The notes: generated by a model not told the origin, from the sequence alone. Counted from the stretch's first letter, positions 1-8,234 are shown. The stretch: 64,000 bases of DNA from Streptomyces sp. NBC_01551 (GCF_026339935.1 NZ_JAPEPX010000001.1:6413501-6477500), one strand, 5' to 3'. Numbers and translations are program-made.

Positions 1-638
1 ACCCCCGCACCGTCGCCCGCGGCATGGCCGGGACCTGGCCCGAGGTCGCCATCCCCGCCGTCGACCCCGCCCGGATCCCCGGCTCGGCAGCCCGGGCGCG
101 CGGCGTGATCTCCGGCTTCCTGACGGCCCGGCCCGGCCTGGTGCACCACATGCCGAAGGAGGCCGAGGGCCGCGGCCGCGCCTGGCCCTCGCCGCGTACG
201 TGGGAGATGGCACTCCGGCTGCTGGCCGCCGGGTACGCGGCCGGCGCGGGCCGCGAGGCGCTGGCCACCGCCCTCACCGGGGCCGTGGGGGAGGCCGCCG
301 GCCTGGAGCTGCTCTCGTACATGGAGCACCTCGACCTGCCCGACCCGGACCGGGTGCTGGCCGACCCGGACGCCTTCGCGCTGCCCGAGCGCGGCGACCG
401 GCAGCTGGCGTTCCTGATCGCCGTGGTCGCGGCCGTGCAGAGCGAGCCCACCCGCCCCCGCTGGGAGGCCGGCTGGGCGGTCCTGGCCAAGGCCGTCGAC
501 GCGGGCGTGCCCGACGTGGCCGCGCGGGCGGCCGCCGACCTCGCCGCGATGCGTGACCTGGACTGGCCCGTACCCGCCGGGATCGACGCCTTCGTGGAGC
601 TGCTCCAGCTCGCGGGCGCGCTGCCCGGCAGCGGCTGA
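1..638 (+). CDS. MoxR-type AAA+ ATPase, C-terminal part (5' end outside window)
   Basis: The reading frame is open from the first base, so the gene begins upstream; an internal ATG at 24 is not a credible start. The visible ~210 residues are the alpha-helical lid and tail of an AAA ATPase: an Arg/Pro-rich segment with SPRTWEMALRLLAAG, typical of the winged/lid part of MoxR-like ATPases. Walker motifs lie outside the window. It ends 18 bp before a metallopeptidase/VWA gene, the classic MoxR-VWA pairing in which the ATPase acts as a chaperone for a metal-ion-dependent adhesion protein. The family call rests largely on that neighbour and the lid-like sequence. Confidence 0.7.
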   Translation, partial: PRTVARGMAGTWPEVAIPAVDPARIPGSAARARGVISGFLTARPGLVHHMPKEAEGRGRAWPSPRTWEMALRLLAAGYAAGAGREALATALTGAVGEAAGLELLSYMEHLDLPDPDRVLADPDAFALPERGDRQLAFLIAVVAAVQSEPTRPRWEAGWAVLAKAVDAGVPDVAARAAADLAAMRDLDWPVPAGIDAFVELLQLAGALPGSG

Positions 639-656
639 GGCCGAGGGCGAGGGGGA

Positions 657-1862
657 GTGGCAGACCCCGTCGGCGCGGCCGCGGACCTGGACCGGGCGAA
701 GCTGCTCGCCGCCCGCTACAAGGCGGCGCAGGCCCGCCCGTACCTCGCCTCCGCCCTGTACGCGCTGACGGTGGTGCCGTCCGCGCACGTCCCCACCATG
801 GGCGTGGACCGGCACTGGCGCTGCTACGTCTCGCCCGCCTTCGTCGACGCGACGCCCGTCGCCGAGCTCGCCGGGGTGTGGATCCACGAGGTCGCCCACC
901 TGCTCCGCGACCACCACGCGCGGGCCGGCCGGCTCCCGGCCGCAGACCAGCGCGACCACCTCCGGGTCAACATCGCCCAGGACTGCGAGATCAACGACGA
1001 CCTCCTCGCCGACGGGCTGGCCCTGCCCGAAGGCCGGGTGGAGCCGAGGCACTTCGGCCTGCCCACGGGCGGCATGTTCGAGAGCTACCTCCCCGCGATC
1101 CCGGCCACGCCCCCGCACGCGGCGGACTGCGGCTCCGGCGCGCACGGCACCCCGATGCCGTGGGAGCTCGGCGAGGCCGCGGGCCCGGCACGGCTCGGCC
1201 CGGTGGAGGCCGAGGCCCTGCGCCGCCAGAGCGCCGAGGCCATCCGGGCCCACCAGCGCGCCCGCGGCACCGTCCCGGCCGGCTGGCAGCGCTGGGCGCG
1301 GCAGCTGCTGGAACCCACCGTCGACTGGCGCCGGGCGCTGTCCGGGGCGGTCCGGGAGGCCGCCGCCTGGGCGGCGGGCGCGGTGGACTACACCTACCGC
1401 CGCCCCTCGCGCCGCACCCCCGCGCTCGGCGGCCGCGTGGTGCTGCCCAGCCTGCGGAGGCCTTTGCCCCGGGTGGCGATCGTCATCGACACCTCGGGGT
1501 CGATGGGCGAGGACGATCTCGCCGCCGCGCTCGCCGAAGTCACCGGTGTGCTGCGTGAGGTGGGCATCGGCGGCAACCGGGTCGCCGTGCTGGCCTGCGA
1601 CGCCGACGTGCACGCCGTGACCCGGGTGACCAGTGCCGAGCAGGTGACCCTGGCCGGGGGCGGCGGCACCGACATGACCGTCGGCATCCGCGCCGCGCTG
1701 GCCCTGCCCGACCGGCCGAACATCGTCGTCGTGCTGACCGACGGGTACACGCCGTGGCCGCGGGAGACCCCGTCCTGCCGGCTGATCGCCGCCCTGATCG
1801 GGCAGGCGGCGCCGGAGCCGCCGGGCTGGGTGGAGACCGTACGGATCGACCTCGGGCAGTGA
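657..1862 (+). CDS. VWA-like protein with N-terminal metallopeptidase domain (DUF2201-type)
   Basis: 401 residues from a GTG start preceded by a GAGGGGGA ribosome site. The N-terminal half is a zincin-like putative metallopeptidase: HEVAH at residues 77-81 followed by an HH pair. The C-terminal ~130 residues are a VWA-like domain with a DTSGSMG MIDAS motif near residue 280, then GGGGTDM and a terminal VLTDGYTPWP stretch. This is the DUF2201 architecture commonly encoded beside MoxR ATPases; both genes run the same way with an 18-bp gap, so they are probably one operon. The physiological target is unknown. A TerD-like gene follows 95 bp downstream. Confidence 0.85.
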   Translation: MADPVGAAADLDRAKLLAARYKAAQARPYLASALYALTVVPSAHVPTMGVDRHWRCYVSPAFVDATPVAELAGVWIHEVAHLLRDHHARAGRLPAADQRDHLRVNIAQDCEINDDLLADGLALPEGRVEPRHFGLPTGGMFESYLPAIPATPPHAADCGSGAHGTPMPWELGEAAGPARLGPVEAEALRRQSAEAIRAHQRARGTVPAGWQRWARQLLEPTVDWRRALSGAVREAAAWAAGAVDYTYRRPSRRTPALGGRVVLPSLRRPLPRVAIVIDTSGSMGEDDLAAALAEVTGVLREVGIGGNRVAVLACDADVHAVTRVTSAEQVTLAGGGGTDMTVGIRAALALPDRPNIVVVLTDGYTPWPRETPSCRLIAALIGQAAPEPPGWVETVRIDLGQ

Positions 1863-1957
1863 CCCGGTTTGGCCGGGAACCTACGGTGGGGCCTGCCCGG
1901 TTCGCGCGCGCGTGACAGCATGGCCGGGCAACACCCGGTACACGGAGGGGGAGTTCA

Positions 1958-2509
1958 GTGAGCGGAGTACGCAAGGGCCTGGCCAAGGTGGAGATCGCGC
2001 TGCGGTGGGACCCCAGCCCGGCGGGCACGCCCGCGAACGACCTGGACATACTGGCCGCGGTCTACGGCGCGCGGGACCCGCACGGGGAGCCGGTCTACCT
2101 CGTGCACTTCGGCAGCCGCGCCCCCGACGGGACGATCACCTTGAACCGGGACAGCCAGACCGGCCAGGGCTTCGGCTTCGACGAGGTGATGACCCTCGAA
2201 CTCGACCGGCTCTCGACCGAGTTGACCCGGGTCGTGGTGGGCGTGGTGATCCAGGACGCCGAGGCGGGCACGGGAGCGGGGACGGGGGTGAAGACCTTCG
2301 CGGACATCGGCGGCGCCGGGCTCCGCGTCCGCGAGGGCTACACGGACCTCGCCGAGACCGACTTCGCCGCCGTCGCGGCGGCCACGGCGGCCACGGTCGC
2401 GGAGTTCGTCCGCGACGCCTCGGGCGCCTGGACGCTGGACGCCGCCGTACGGGGCTACGAGGCGGGTCCGGAGGAGTTCGCCCGGACCATGGGGGCCGTC
2501 CGGTCATGA
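1958..2509 (+). CDS. TerD family protein
   Basis: 183 residues, GTG start with GGAGGGGGAG eight bases upstream. The sequence has the TerD beta-sandwich signature: KVEIALRWDPSP, a DLDILAAVYG strand, NRDSQTGQGFGFDE (calcium-site Asp and the DNxTG-like loop) and a RVVVGVVIQDA strand. TerD proteins bind Ca2+ and occur in tellurite-resistance-type stress systems; in actinobacteria they often sit with VWA and MoxR-type genes, as here. The exact process is not known. A long hairpin follows the stop. Confidence 0.85.
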   Translation: MSGVRKGLAKVEIALRWDPSPAGTPANDLDILAAVYGARDPHGEPVYLVHFGSRAPDGTITLNRDSQTGQGFGFDEVMTLELDRLSTELTRVVVGVVIQDAEAGTGAGTGVKTFADIGGAGLRVREGYTDLAETDFAAVAAATAATVAEFVRDASGAWTLDAAVRGYEAGPEEFARTMGAVRS

Positions 2510-2560
2510 TCTGATCAACCGTCGGTCCTGATGCCGCCTCGCGGCCGGGGCCGCACAGAT

Positions 2561-2599
2561 CGGGCGGCGGGCACTCGTCGCGCGAGTGTCCGCCGCCCG
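2561..2599. terminator. Bidirectional hairpin between convergent genes
   Basis: Arms at 2561-2577 and 2583-2599 form a 17-bp stem with a single wobble position and a 5-nt loop, placed between the convergent TerD-like and TetR genes. There is no T-run, as usual for Streptomyces terminators. Confidence 0.8.
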
Positions 2600-2683
2600 G
2601 TCCGGGTGGCGCGCTGCCGCCGTCCCCACGAGGCAGCGCGGGCGGGTCGCCGTCCGGTCATCGAAGACGGCGGCCCACCGGTT

Positions 2684-3280
2684 CTAGGGGGTGAGCCCGA
2701 GGGCGGGAAGCAGGGCCGCGTCGACGAACCGGACCAGATAGTCGGCGTCGGCGTAGCGGCCCTCCAGCACCGGGCGGATCCGCAGCACACCCATCAGCTG
2801 CGCCGGCAGGAACTCCACCGCCGGATGGTCCGCGGTGATCTCACCACGCGCGACGGCCCGCTCCACCATCGCGTTGAACGCCGTCAGCTCCGGCTCCACC
2901 AGCGCCTCGCGCAGCGCCGCCTGTAGCTCCTCGTCGCTGAGCACGGCATGCCCGAGGGCCTGGGTGAGGCGGGTGTCGCGGCCCGAGGTGCCGGCCGCGA
3001 TCCGGGCCGCCTCGCGCAGATCGCCGGCCAGCGAGCCGGTGTCCACGGCGGCGAGCGTGCCCTGCCGGTTCGCCCGCAGGGCGGCCGCCACCAGCTGCGG
3101 CTTGGTCTTCCACTGCCGGTAGAGCGTCGACTTGCCGCAGCAGGCGCGGGCGGCGACGCCCTCCATGGTCAGCGCCTCGTACCCGTGCTCGCGCAGCTGC
3201 TCCAGGACGGCGTCGTAGAACTCCTGCACACGCTCCGGGCTGATCTTGGAGCGGCGCGCGGCGGTCGGCGTCGACGTCAT
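2684..3280 (-). CDS. TetR/AcrR family transcriptional regulator
   Basis: 198 residues. Start chosen at the ATG giving MTSTPTAARRSK; the open frame runs much further upstream but only as a GC-rich shadow. The N-terminal TetR helix-turn-helix is clear at about residues 15-65 (EQLREHGYEALTMEGVAARA, then KSTLYRQWKTKPQL), followed by a helical ligand-binding domain with the tetR_C-type pattern. It is divergent from the PAP2/DMT operon, and the space between carries four 16-bp operator-like repeats, so it is probably an autoregulated repressor of that operon. The ligand is not evident. Confidence 0.9.
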   Translation of the reverse strand: MTSTPTAARRSKISPERVQEFYDAVLEQLREHGYEALTMEGVAARACCGKSTLYRQWKTKPQLVAAALRANRQGTLAAVDTGSLAGDLREAARIAAGTSGRDTRLTQALGHAVLSDEELQAALREALVEPELTAFNAMVERAVARGEITADHPAVEFLPAQLMGVLRIRPVLEGRYADADYLVRFVDAALLPALGLTP

Positions 3281-3338
3281 GGGGTGCGGCTCTCCTCGGC
3301 TGCTTGGTCCGGTAGGGCGAGTGTACGGGAATCGAGCG

Positions 3339-3402
3339 CTATCGCTACACCCGCGTATCGATACGCCAATGTATCGATACACTGGCGTGTCGATGTGCTC
3401 CG
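3339..3402. promoter_or_regulatory. Four tandem 16-bp operator-like repeats
   Basis: Four head-to-tail 16-bp units begin at 3339, 3355, 3371 and 3387. The middle two each centre on a perfect palindrome containing GTATCGATAC (3353-3366 and 3370-3381); the outer two are degenerate (CTATCGCTAC and GTGTCGATGT). The array lies in the divergent promoter region of the tetR gene and the PAP2 operon, so it is the likely binding array for that regulator. The 16-bp period puts successive sites at about 1.5 helical turns. Confidence 0.75.
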
Positions 3403-3475
3403 CGGCCCGACCGGCCGGTGCGGCGCAGCGCCGCGACACCCGTCGCGCAGGCTGTACAGGAAGTGAGACCGGGGG

Positions 3476-4342
3476 ATGACCTCTCCTACGAAACCCGCCG
3501 GGCCGGCCCCCGGCCCCCAGGCGGCGCGCCGCCGCCTCATACGCGAGCTGCTGCTCGTCGCGGGCCTCTTCGCCGTCTACAAGGCCGGCCGGACGCTGTC
3601 GACCGGCCGCACGGACGAGGCGTACCGCAACGCCGGGTGGATCTGGGACGCCGAACGCGCCCTGCGCCTGCCCGGCGAGGGTGCGGTCCAGCGGCTGCTG
3701 CTGCACGGCGACGCCCTCGTCCACACCGCGAACACGTACTACGCGGCCGTCCACTTCCCCGCGACCGCCCTCTTCCTGATCTGGCTGTACGTGCGCAGGC
3801 CCGCCCACTACCTGTGGGCCCGGCGGGTGCTCGCCGTCCTCACCGGCGCCGCCCTCGCCCTGCACCTCGCCTTCCCGCTCGCGCCCCCGCGGATGCTCGA
3901 CGCCGCGCGCCTGGTGGACACGGGGCAGGTCTACGGGCCCAGCGTCTACGGCGCCGCGCCGGCCACCGACACCATGGCCAACCAGTTCGCAGCGATGCCC
4001 TCGCTGCACTTCGGGTGGGCGCTGATGCTGGCCCTCGGGATGATCGCCGCGACCCGGTCGCGGTGGCGGGCCCTGTGGCTGCTGCACCCGCTGCTGACGC
4101 TGCTGGTGGTCGTCGGCACCGCGAACCACTACTGGCTCGACGCGATCGTGGCCACCGCGCTGCTCGGCGGGGCGCTGCTGCTGATCCCGGGGCCGGTGGT
4201 GAAACGTACCGCCGTCGTCCGGCGGCACGTCCCGGGCCGGGGCGTCGTCGCCGAGGCTGCGGGCGCCGCCGAGGGCCCGGGCGGCGCCGAGGCTGCTGGC
4301 GCCGCCGAGGCCCCCGCCGTGACCGTAGGGGCGGGACGATGA
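3476..4342 (+). CDS. PAP2-superfamily phosphatase, AUR1/PAP2_3-like membrane protein
   Basis: 288 residues; ATG preceded by GGGGG. Several hydrophobic helices are visible (about 25-37, 93-106, 118-133, 181-192, 201-215, 224-237). Two PAP2 motifs are present: PSLH at 175-178 and ANHYWLD at 216-222, which supply the catalytic histidines. The KX6RP-type first motif is not obvious, as in the inositol-phosphorylceramide-synthase-like branch (PAP2_3), which also has the YGPSVYG and QFAAMPSLHFGW signature seen here. The tail after about residue 250 is an Ala/Gly/Pro-rich low-complexity stretch. Its stop overlaps the next start (ATGA). Likely acts on a membrane lipid phosphate; the substrate is unknown. 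Confidence 0.85.
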   Translation: MTSPTKPAGPAPGPQAARRRLIRELLLVAGLFAVYKAGRTLSTGRTDEAYRNAGWIWDAERALRLPGEGAVQRLLLHGDALVHTANTYYAAVHFPATALFLIWLYVRRPAHYLWARRVLAVLTGAALALHLAFPLAPPRMLDAARLVDTGQVYGPSVYGAAPATDTMANQFAAMPSLHFGWALMLALGMIAATRSRWRALWLLHPLLTLLVVVGTANHYWLDAIVATALLGGALLLIPGPVVKRTAVVRRHVPGRGVVAEAAGAAEGPGGAEAAGAAEAPAVTVGAGR

Positions 4343-5172
4343 ACGCCACGGCCCTCGCGCTGCTGCTGTGCCTCGCCTCCGCCGTCGCCTACGCGTCCGC
4401 CGCCGTGGCCCAGGAACGGCTCGCCCGGCGTGCCGTGGCCCGCAGCGCCAAGGCCCTCTTCGGCTCCGGCGCCTGGTGGTCGTCGGCCGGACTGAACGCC
4501 GCCGCCGCGCTGCTGCACGCCGCCGCCCTGCGGTACGGGCCGCTCACGCTGGTCCAGCCGCTGGGCGCCCTCACCCTCGTGGCCGCCGTCCCGCTCGGCG
4601 CGCGCGGGGCCGGGCGCCGGGTGGCGGCCACCGAGTGGCGGGGCACCCTGGCCACCGTCGCCGGGCTCGGCCTGCTGCTGCTCCCGGCCTCGGGCCCGGC
4701 CCCCGACGACACCCTCAGCCTGGCCGAGGCGCTCGCCGTGTCGGGCGCCACCGCCGCCGTGATCCTGCTGCTCACGGTACGAAGGGACCCGCGCTCGGGG
4801 CTCCGGCACGCCACGGCGTCCGGGCTGGCCTCCGCGGCGGCGTCCGCCCTGACCCAGACCGTGGCCATGGCGGGAGGCCGCGGCGGATCCCTGCTGAGCT
4901 TCCGGGTCGTGGCCGTGGCCCTGCTGGTGGTGGCGTTCGCGATCGGCGGGCTGCTGCTGTCCCAGCGGGCCTACCGGGGCGGGCTGGGCGCACCGCTGGC
5001 GGTGGTGAACCTGGCCAACCCGCTGGCCGCGGCCGCCATCGGCATGGTCCTGCTCGGCGAACGCCTCCAGGGCGGGATGCTGGGGGTCCTGCTCGCGGTG
5101 GCGGGCGCGTTCGCGGCGGCGCGCGGGGTGCTGCTGCTGACGCGGGCGCCGGGCGTCCGTGTGGCAGCATGA
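4339..5172 (+). CDS. DMT (EamA-like) superfamily membrane transporter
   Basis: 277 residues. The ATG overlaps the PAP2 stop as ATGA, so translation is probably coupled. About nine or ten short hydrophobic helices cover the length, in two EamA-like halves; the second half ends with NLANPLAAAAIGMVLLGERL, the characteristic drug/metabolite transporter C-terminal helix pattern. Substrate unknown. Pairing with a lipid-phosphate phosphatase suggests handling of a lipid carrier or lipid-linked product, but this is inference. The stop again overlaps the next start. Confidence 0.85.
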   Translation: MNATALALLLCLASAVAYASAAVAQERLARRAVARSAKALFGSGAWWSSAGLNAAAALLHAAALRYGPLTLVQPLGALTLVAAVPLGARGAGRRVAATEWRGTLATVAGLGLLLLPASGPAPDDTLSLAEALAVSGATAAVILLLTVRRDPRSGLRHATASGLASAAASALTQTVAMAGGRGGSLLSFRVVAVALLVVAFAIGGLLLSQRAYRGGLGAPLAVVNLANPLAAAAIGMVLLGERLQGGMLGVLLAVAGAFAAARGVLLLTRAPGVRVAA

Positions 5173-5465
5173 AACGCATGCCTGGTGTCGCCGGTACGGC
5201 TTGCGCGGATGACGGATCGTTCCTCTCGCTGTGGTCCAAGGGATCGGTGCTCTCCATCGGGTCGGTCGGCTCGGTGCTGTCCGTGGGCTCGGTCGGCAGC
5301 GCCCTGTCGGTGGCTTCGGTCGGCTCCTGGCTGAGCGTCGGCTCCCTGCTCTCCGCGCAGTCGTCGTGGTCGGTGATGTCGTGGCGTTCGCGCTGCGGGG
5401 TCATGGCGGCGGGGGTGGGGGCCGGGGTCGGTCTGGCCCTGGTGACGCTCTCGCGGGGACGCTGA
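5169..5465 (+). CDS. Small serine-triplet (nonapeptide repeat) protein with C-terminal membrane segment
   Basis: 98 residues; the ATG overlaps the DMT stop (ATGA), making this the third coupled gene of the operon (a second ATG at 5178 is possible). From residue 17 to 74 there is a serine at every third position, twenty in a row. Within this, residues 16-60 form five 9-residue units of the form GSxLSxxSx (such as GSVLSIGSV), and residues 61-74 keep the serine triplet without the unit. Residues 77-94 form a Gly/Val/Ala hydrophobic segment that could span the membrane. No known enzyme motif. The regularity suggests a solenoid or 3-residue-per-turn helix with a continuous Ser face. Function unknown. 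Confidence 0.75.
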   Translation: MKRMPGVAGTACADDGSFLSLWSKGSVLSIGSVGSVLSVGSVGSALSVASVGSWLSVGSLLSAQSSWSVMSWRSRCGVMAAGVGAGVGLALVTLSRGR

Positions 5466-5472
5466 GGTCCCG

Positions 5473-5506
5473 CCCGTTCCACCGGGATCCCGTTCCACCG
5501 GGATCC
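5473..5506 (+). repeat. Short direct repeat, two 16-bp-spaced copies
   Basis: The unit CCCGTTCCACCGGGATCC occurs at 5473 and again at 5489, sharing two bases. Each unit contains the inverted repeat CCCGTTCCACCGGG. It lies directly after the serine-repeat gene and could be a terminator or an operator for the next gene. Confidence 0.6.
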
Positions 5507-5599
5507 GGCTCCGCCGAGAACCGCTCGGGGCTGATCCGCGTCCTCGCTGGTGAGCGCGCGTACGGGTACGCGTGACGGACCAGAGTGGAGTGGACGGGC

Positions 5600-5866
5600 A
5601 TGGGCATACTCAGCTGGATCATCCTCGGGCTGCTGGCGGGCGGCATCGCCAAGGTCCTGCTGCCCGGCCGGGACCCCGGGGGCCTGATCGGCACCACCCT
5701 CATCGGCGTCGCCGGAGCCTTCATCGGCGGCTGGCTCTCGGCGAAGTTCCTGGACCGGCCGATCCAGAACGAGTTCTTCGACCTCGCCACCTGGGGCTCG
5801 GCCATCGCCGGCTCCCTGGTGCTGCTGATCGGCTACCGCATCCTGTTCGGCAACTCCCGCGACTGA
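5600..5866 (+). CDS. GlsB/YeaQ/YmgE family stress-response membrane protein
   Basis: 88 residues from the ATG at 5600, chosen over a GTG at 5585 because GTGGAG sits at the right distance as ribosome site and the result matches the family length. Three hydrophobic segments with the family pattern: ILGLLAGGIAKVLLPGRDPGG, then GTTLIGVAGAFIGGWL, then WGSAIAGSLVLLIGYRIL. This transglycosylase-associated-protein family consists of small inner-membrane proteins induced by stress; molecular role not established. Confidence 0.9.
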   Translation: MGILSWIILGLLAGGIAKVLLPGRDPGGLIGTTLIGVAGAFIGGWLSAKFLDRPIQNEFFDLATWGSAIAGSLVLLIGYRILFGNSRD

Positions 5867-5952
5867 GGCCGCGCGGCCACACCACTTGGACGACAGGGCC
5901 TAGGCTGGGCGCGCACGGCGCGACGCACGAGCTGTGAGGAGCCCAGAGCATC

Positions 5953-6456
5953 ATGAGCATCACCCCCGCCACCCCGGTCGTCCCCGTTGCGACCGCCGAC
6001 CTGTACGACGAGCACGGCGAGAGCCTCGCGATCTGCGCGACCGGGTTCCGCGGCTTCGGCGGGCGCCGCCTCTTCGCGGGGCCGGTGCGGACCCTGTCCT
6101 GCCTGGAGGACAACGCCCTGCTGCGGGAGCTGGTGAACACTCCGGGGGAGGGCGCGGTGCTCGTCGTGGACGGCGGCGGCTCGCTGCGGACCGCGCTGAT
6201 CGGCGACCTCATCGCCGGGGCCGCCGTCCGCAACGGCTGGGCCGGCCTGATCATCAACGGCGCCGTGCGCGACAGCGTCGCGCTCGGCGGTCTCGACCTC
6301 GGCGTCAAGGCCCTGGGCACCACCCCGCGCAAGAGCGCGAAAACCGGCGCGGGCGTCGCCGACGCCCCGGTCACGATCGGCGGCACCGTCTTCCACCCCG
6401 GCGACACGGTCTACGCGGACGAGGACGGCGTGGCCGTCCTCCCAGCCGGCTCCTGA
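5953..6456 (+). CDS. rraA: RraA family protein (ribonuclease activity regulator type)
   Basis: 167 residues with the whole RraA fold: N-terminal ATADLYDEHG, GPVRTLSCLEDN, the glycine-rich VVDGGGSLRTALIGD, the nucleotide/metal-site-like NGAVRD and the C-terminal GDTVYADEDGVAVLP. In E. coli RraA inhibits RNase E; close relatives are class II HMG/CHA pyruvate aldolases, and the GxxxRD motif is shared, so either role is possible. This short form with NTPGEGAVLVVDGGGS resembles the regulator branch. ATG start; single gene on this strand. Confidence 0.9.
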   Translation: MSITPATPVVPVATADLYDEHGESLAICATGFRGFGGRRLFAGPVRTLSCLEDNALLRELVNTPGEGAVLVVDGGGSLRTALIGDLIAGAAVRNGWAGLIINGAVRDSVALGGLDLGVKALGTTPRKSAKTGAGVADAPVTIGGTVFHPGDTVYADEDGVAVLPAGS

Positions 6457-6581
6457 CCGGATCCTGACCGGCCACGCTCGCGCGCGCCGTCGCGCGCCGG
6501 TTCGGGCGTGGGCGAGATCAAGCCAGGGGCCGGGCGGGGGCCCTGGCGGGGGTGGCGCGGGGCCGGTTTCACTGCGGGGCC

Positions 6582-8207
6582 ATGAGACGACACATCATGG
6601 GCCTGCTCGGCGCGCTCGCGCTCGCCGCGGGGACGTTGGCCGGGGCGGGACCCGCCGGCGCGGCCGCCTCCGATCAGGGGAGCGCCGTGCGCGGCGGGGC
6701 GGAGGTACCGCCGGAGTTCGGGAGCGACTGGCACGACCCGGTCAGCGCGGGGCCGGCGGTGGAGCGGCCCTCGACGCGGGCGTGCGAGGTGGTCCTCGCC
6801 GAGGCGCAGTTCCGGGACTTCACCCCGTACCGGGGGAGCTACACCCCGCCCGCCGCGTGCGGCTCCGGCCGCTGGGGCAAGGTCGTGCTGCGGCTCGACG
6901 GCAAGGTCAAGGGCCGCCAGTACGACCGCCTCGGCCACCTTTCGCTCGGCGGGGTCGAGATCCTGCGCACCTCCACCCCGCAGCCCTCGCCCGACGGCAT
7001 CACCTGGTCCGTCGAGAAGGACGTCACCCGCTACCGGGACACGCTCGGCCGGCCCCAGCCCGTCGAGATGCTGATCGGGAACGTCGTCAACGAGACCTAC
7101 ACCGGCGTGATCGACGTCAAGGTCACCCTCACGTTCTACGCCGGGGCCGGCCCCGACACCCCGGACCGCGTCCTGCCGCTCGGTGATCCGGGCGCCGTCA
7201 CGACTCCCCGCAACAGTGAACGGATCCTCGCCGAGGTCTACGCCACCGGCTCCGGCGGCGGGTGCGAGGAGTACTGGTACATGACCACCCCCGACGCGGC
7301 GCCGTACTCCTGCAAGGCCGCCGACGGCCCCTACCGCGAGGTCCGCGTCCTTGTCGACGGACAGCTCGCCGGGATCGCCGCGCCCTTCCCGACCGTGTGG
7401 ACCGGCGGGTGGTCCAACCCGTTCCTGTGGTACGTGACGCCAGGGCCCCGCGCCTTCGACGTCCAGCCGGTCCTGTACGACCTCACGCCCTACGCCGCGC
7501 TCCTCAACGACGGCCGCCCGCACCGGATCGAGGTCTCCGTCGCCGGCGTCCCGGCCGGCCAGAGCGGCTGGAGCACCCCGACGAACCTGCTGCTGTGGCA
7601 GGACGAGGGACGCGCCGTCGTCACCGGCGCCCTCACCCGGCACGAGGAGGGCGAACCGGCCAACTCCTCCCGCTGGACCCCCGCCGCCGAGCACCGCCTC
7701 GACACCGAGGGCGGCCACCGCCTCACCGTCGCCGGCTACCTCGACACCTCCCACGGCAGGGTCACCACCACCGTCACCCGCGACGTGCGCAACACGTCCG
7801 TGCACCGCTGGACCGACGGCGAGAGCCGGGACGCGCTCACCGCGACCTGGACCGACCGGGAGAGCGTGACCCGCGGCGCCACCACCACCCGCACCGAGCG
7901 CACGTACACCATGGACGGGGCGACCACCCTCGGCACCGGGGACCGGCTGCGCACCGTCCTCTCGCTCGGCGACCGCGCCGACACCGTCACCCTGCGCGGC
8001 GGCCGACCGGTCGACTCCTCCCGGCTCGACGACCGGTACACGGGCGACGCCACCTACACCACGAACGTCCCGCGCGACCAGCGGCACGCGGTCGGCACCA
8101 CCACCGCGCGCTACCGCCTGTACGGGTCGGAAGTGTCGGGCGGTTGTTACGACCGTACGGTGGGCACCGCACAGGGCGCCGTGACGGTGGACCGCCGCCG
8201 CTGCTGA
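6582..8207 (+). CDS. Secreted peptide-N4-asparagine amidase A-like protein
   Basis: 541 residues from the ATG at 6582; an upstream GTG at 6552 would put ten unlikely residues before the signal peptide. Residues 1-30 form a Sec signal (RRH, hydrophobic core, AGPAGAAA). Residues ~60-200 match the N-terminal domain of PNGase A: FRDFTPYRGSYTPP, VVLRLDGKVKGRQYDR, EILRTSTPQPS and WSVEKDVTRY. The C-terminal half is beta-rich. PNGase A enzymes release N-glycans, including core alpha-1,3-fucosylated plant glycans; activity here is inferred. Likely exported and acting on plant or fungal glycoprotein debris. Confidence 0.8.
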   Translation: MRRHIMGLLGALALAAGTLAGAGPAGAAASDQGSAVRGGAEVPPEFGSDWHDPVSAGPAVERPSTRACEVVLAEAQFRDFTPYRGSYTPPAACGSGRWGKVVLRLDGKVKGRQYDRLGHLSLGGVEILRTSTPQPSPDGITWSVEKDVTRYRDTLGRPQPVEMLIGNVVNETYTGVIDVKVTLTFYAGAGPDTPDRVLPLGDPGAVTTPRNSERILAEVYATGSGGGCEEYWYMTTPDAAPYSCKAADGPYREVRVLVDGQLAGIAAPFPTVWTGGWSNPFLWYVTPGPRAFDVQPVLYDLTPYAALLNDGRPHRIEVSVAGVPAGQSGWSTPTNLLLWQDEGRAVVTGALTRHEEGEPANSSRWTPAAEHRLDTEGGHRLTVAGYLDTSHGRVTTTVTRDVRNTSVHRWTDGESRDALTATWTDRESVTRGATTTRTERTYTMDGATTLGTGDRLRTVLSLGDRADTVTLRGGRPVDSSRLDDRYTGDATYTTNVPRDQRHAVGTTTARYRLYGSEVSGGCYDRTVGTAQGAVTVDRRRC

Positions 8208-8234
8208 CACCGCGGGCGCCTACGATGACCGGCC

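Noticed and set aside
2684..4228. Long open frame on the minus strand continuing upstream of the TetR gene
   Set aside because: The upstream part is Gly/Gln/Arg-rich shadow of the PAP2/DMT operon; only the last 198 residues look like a protein family.
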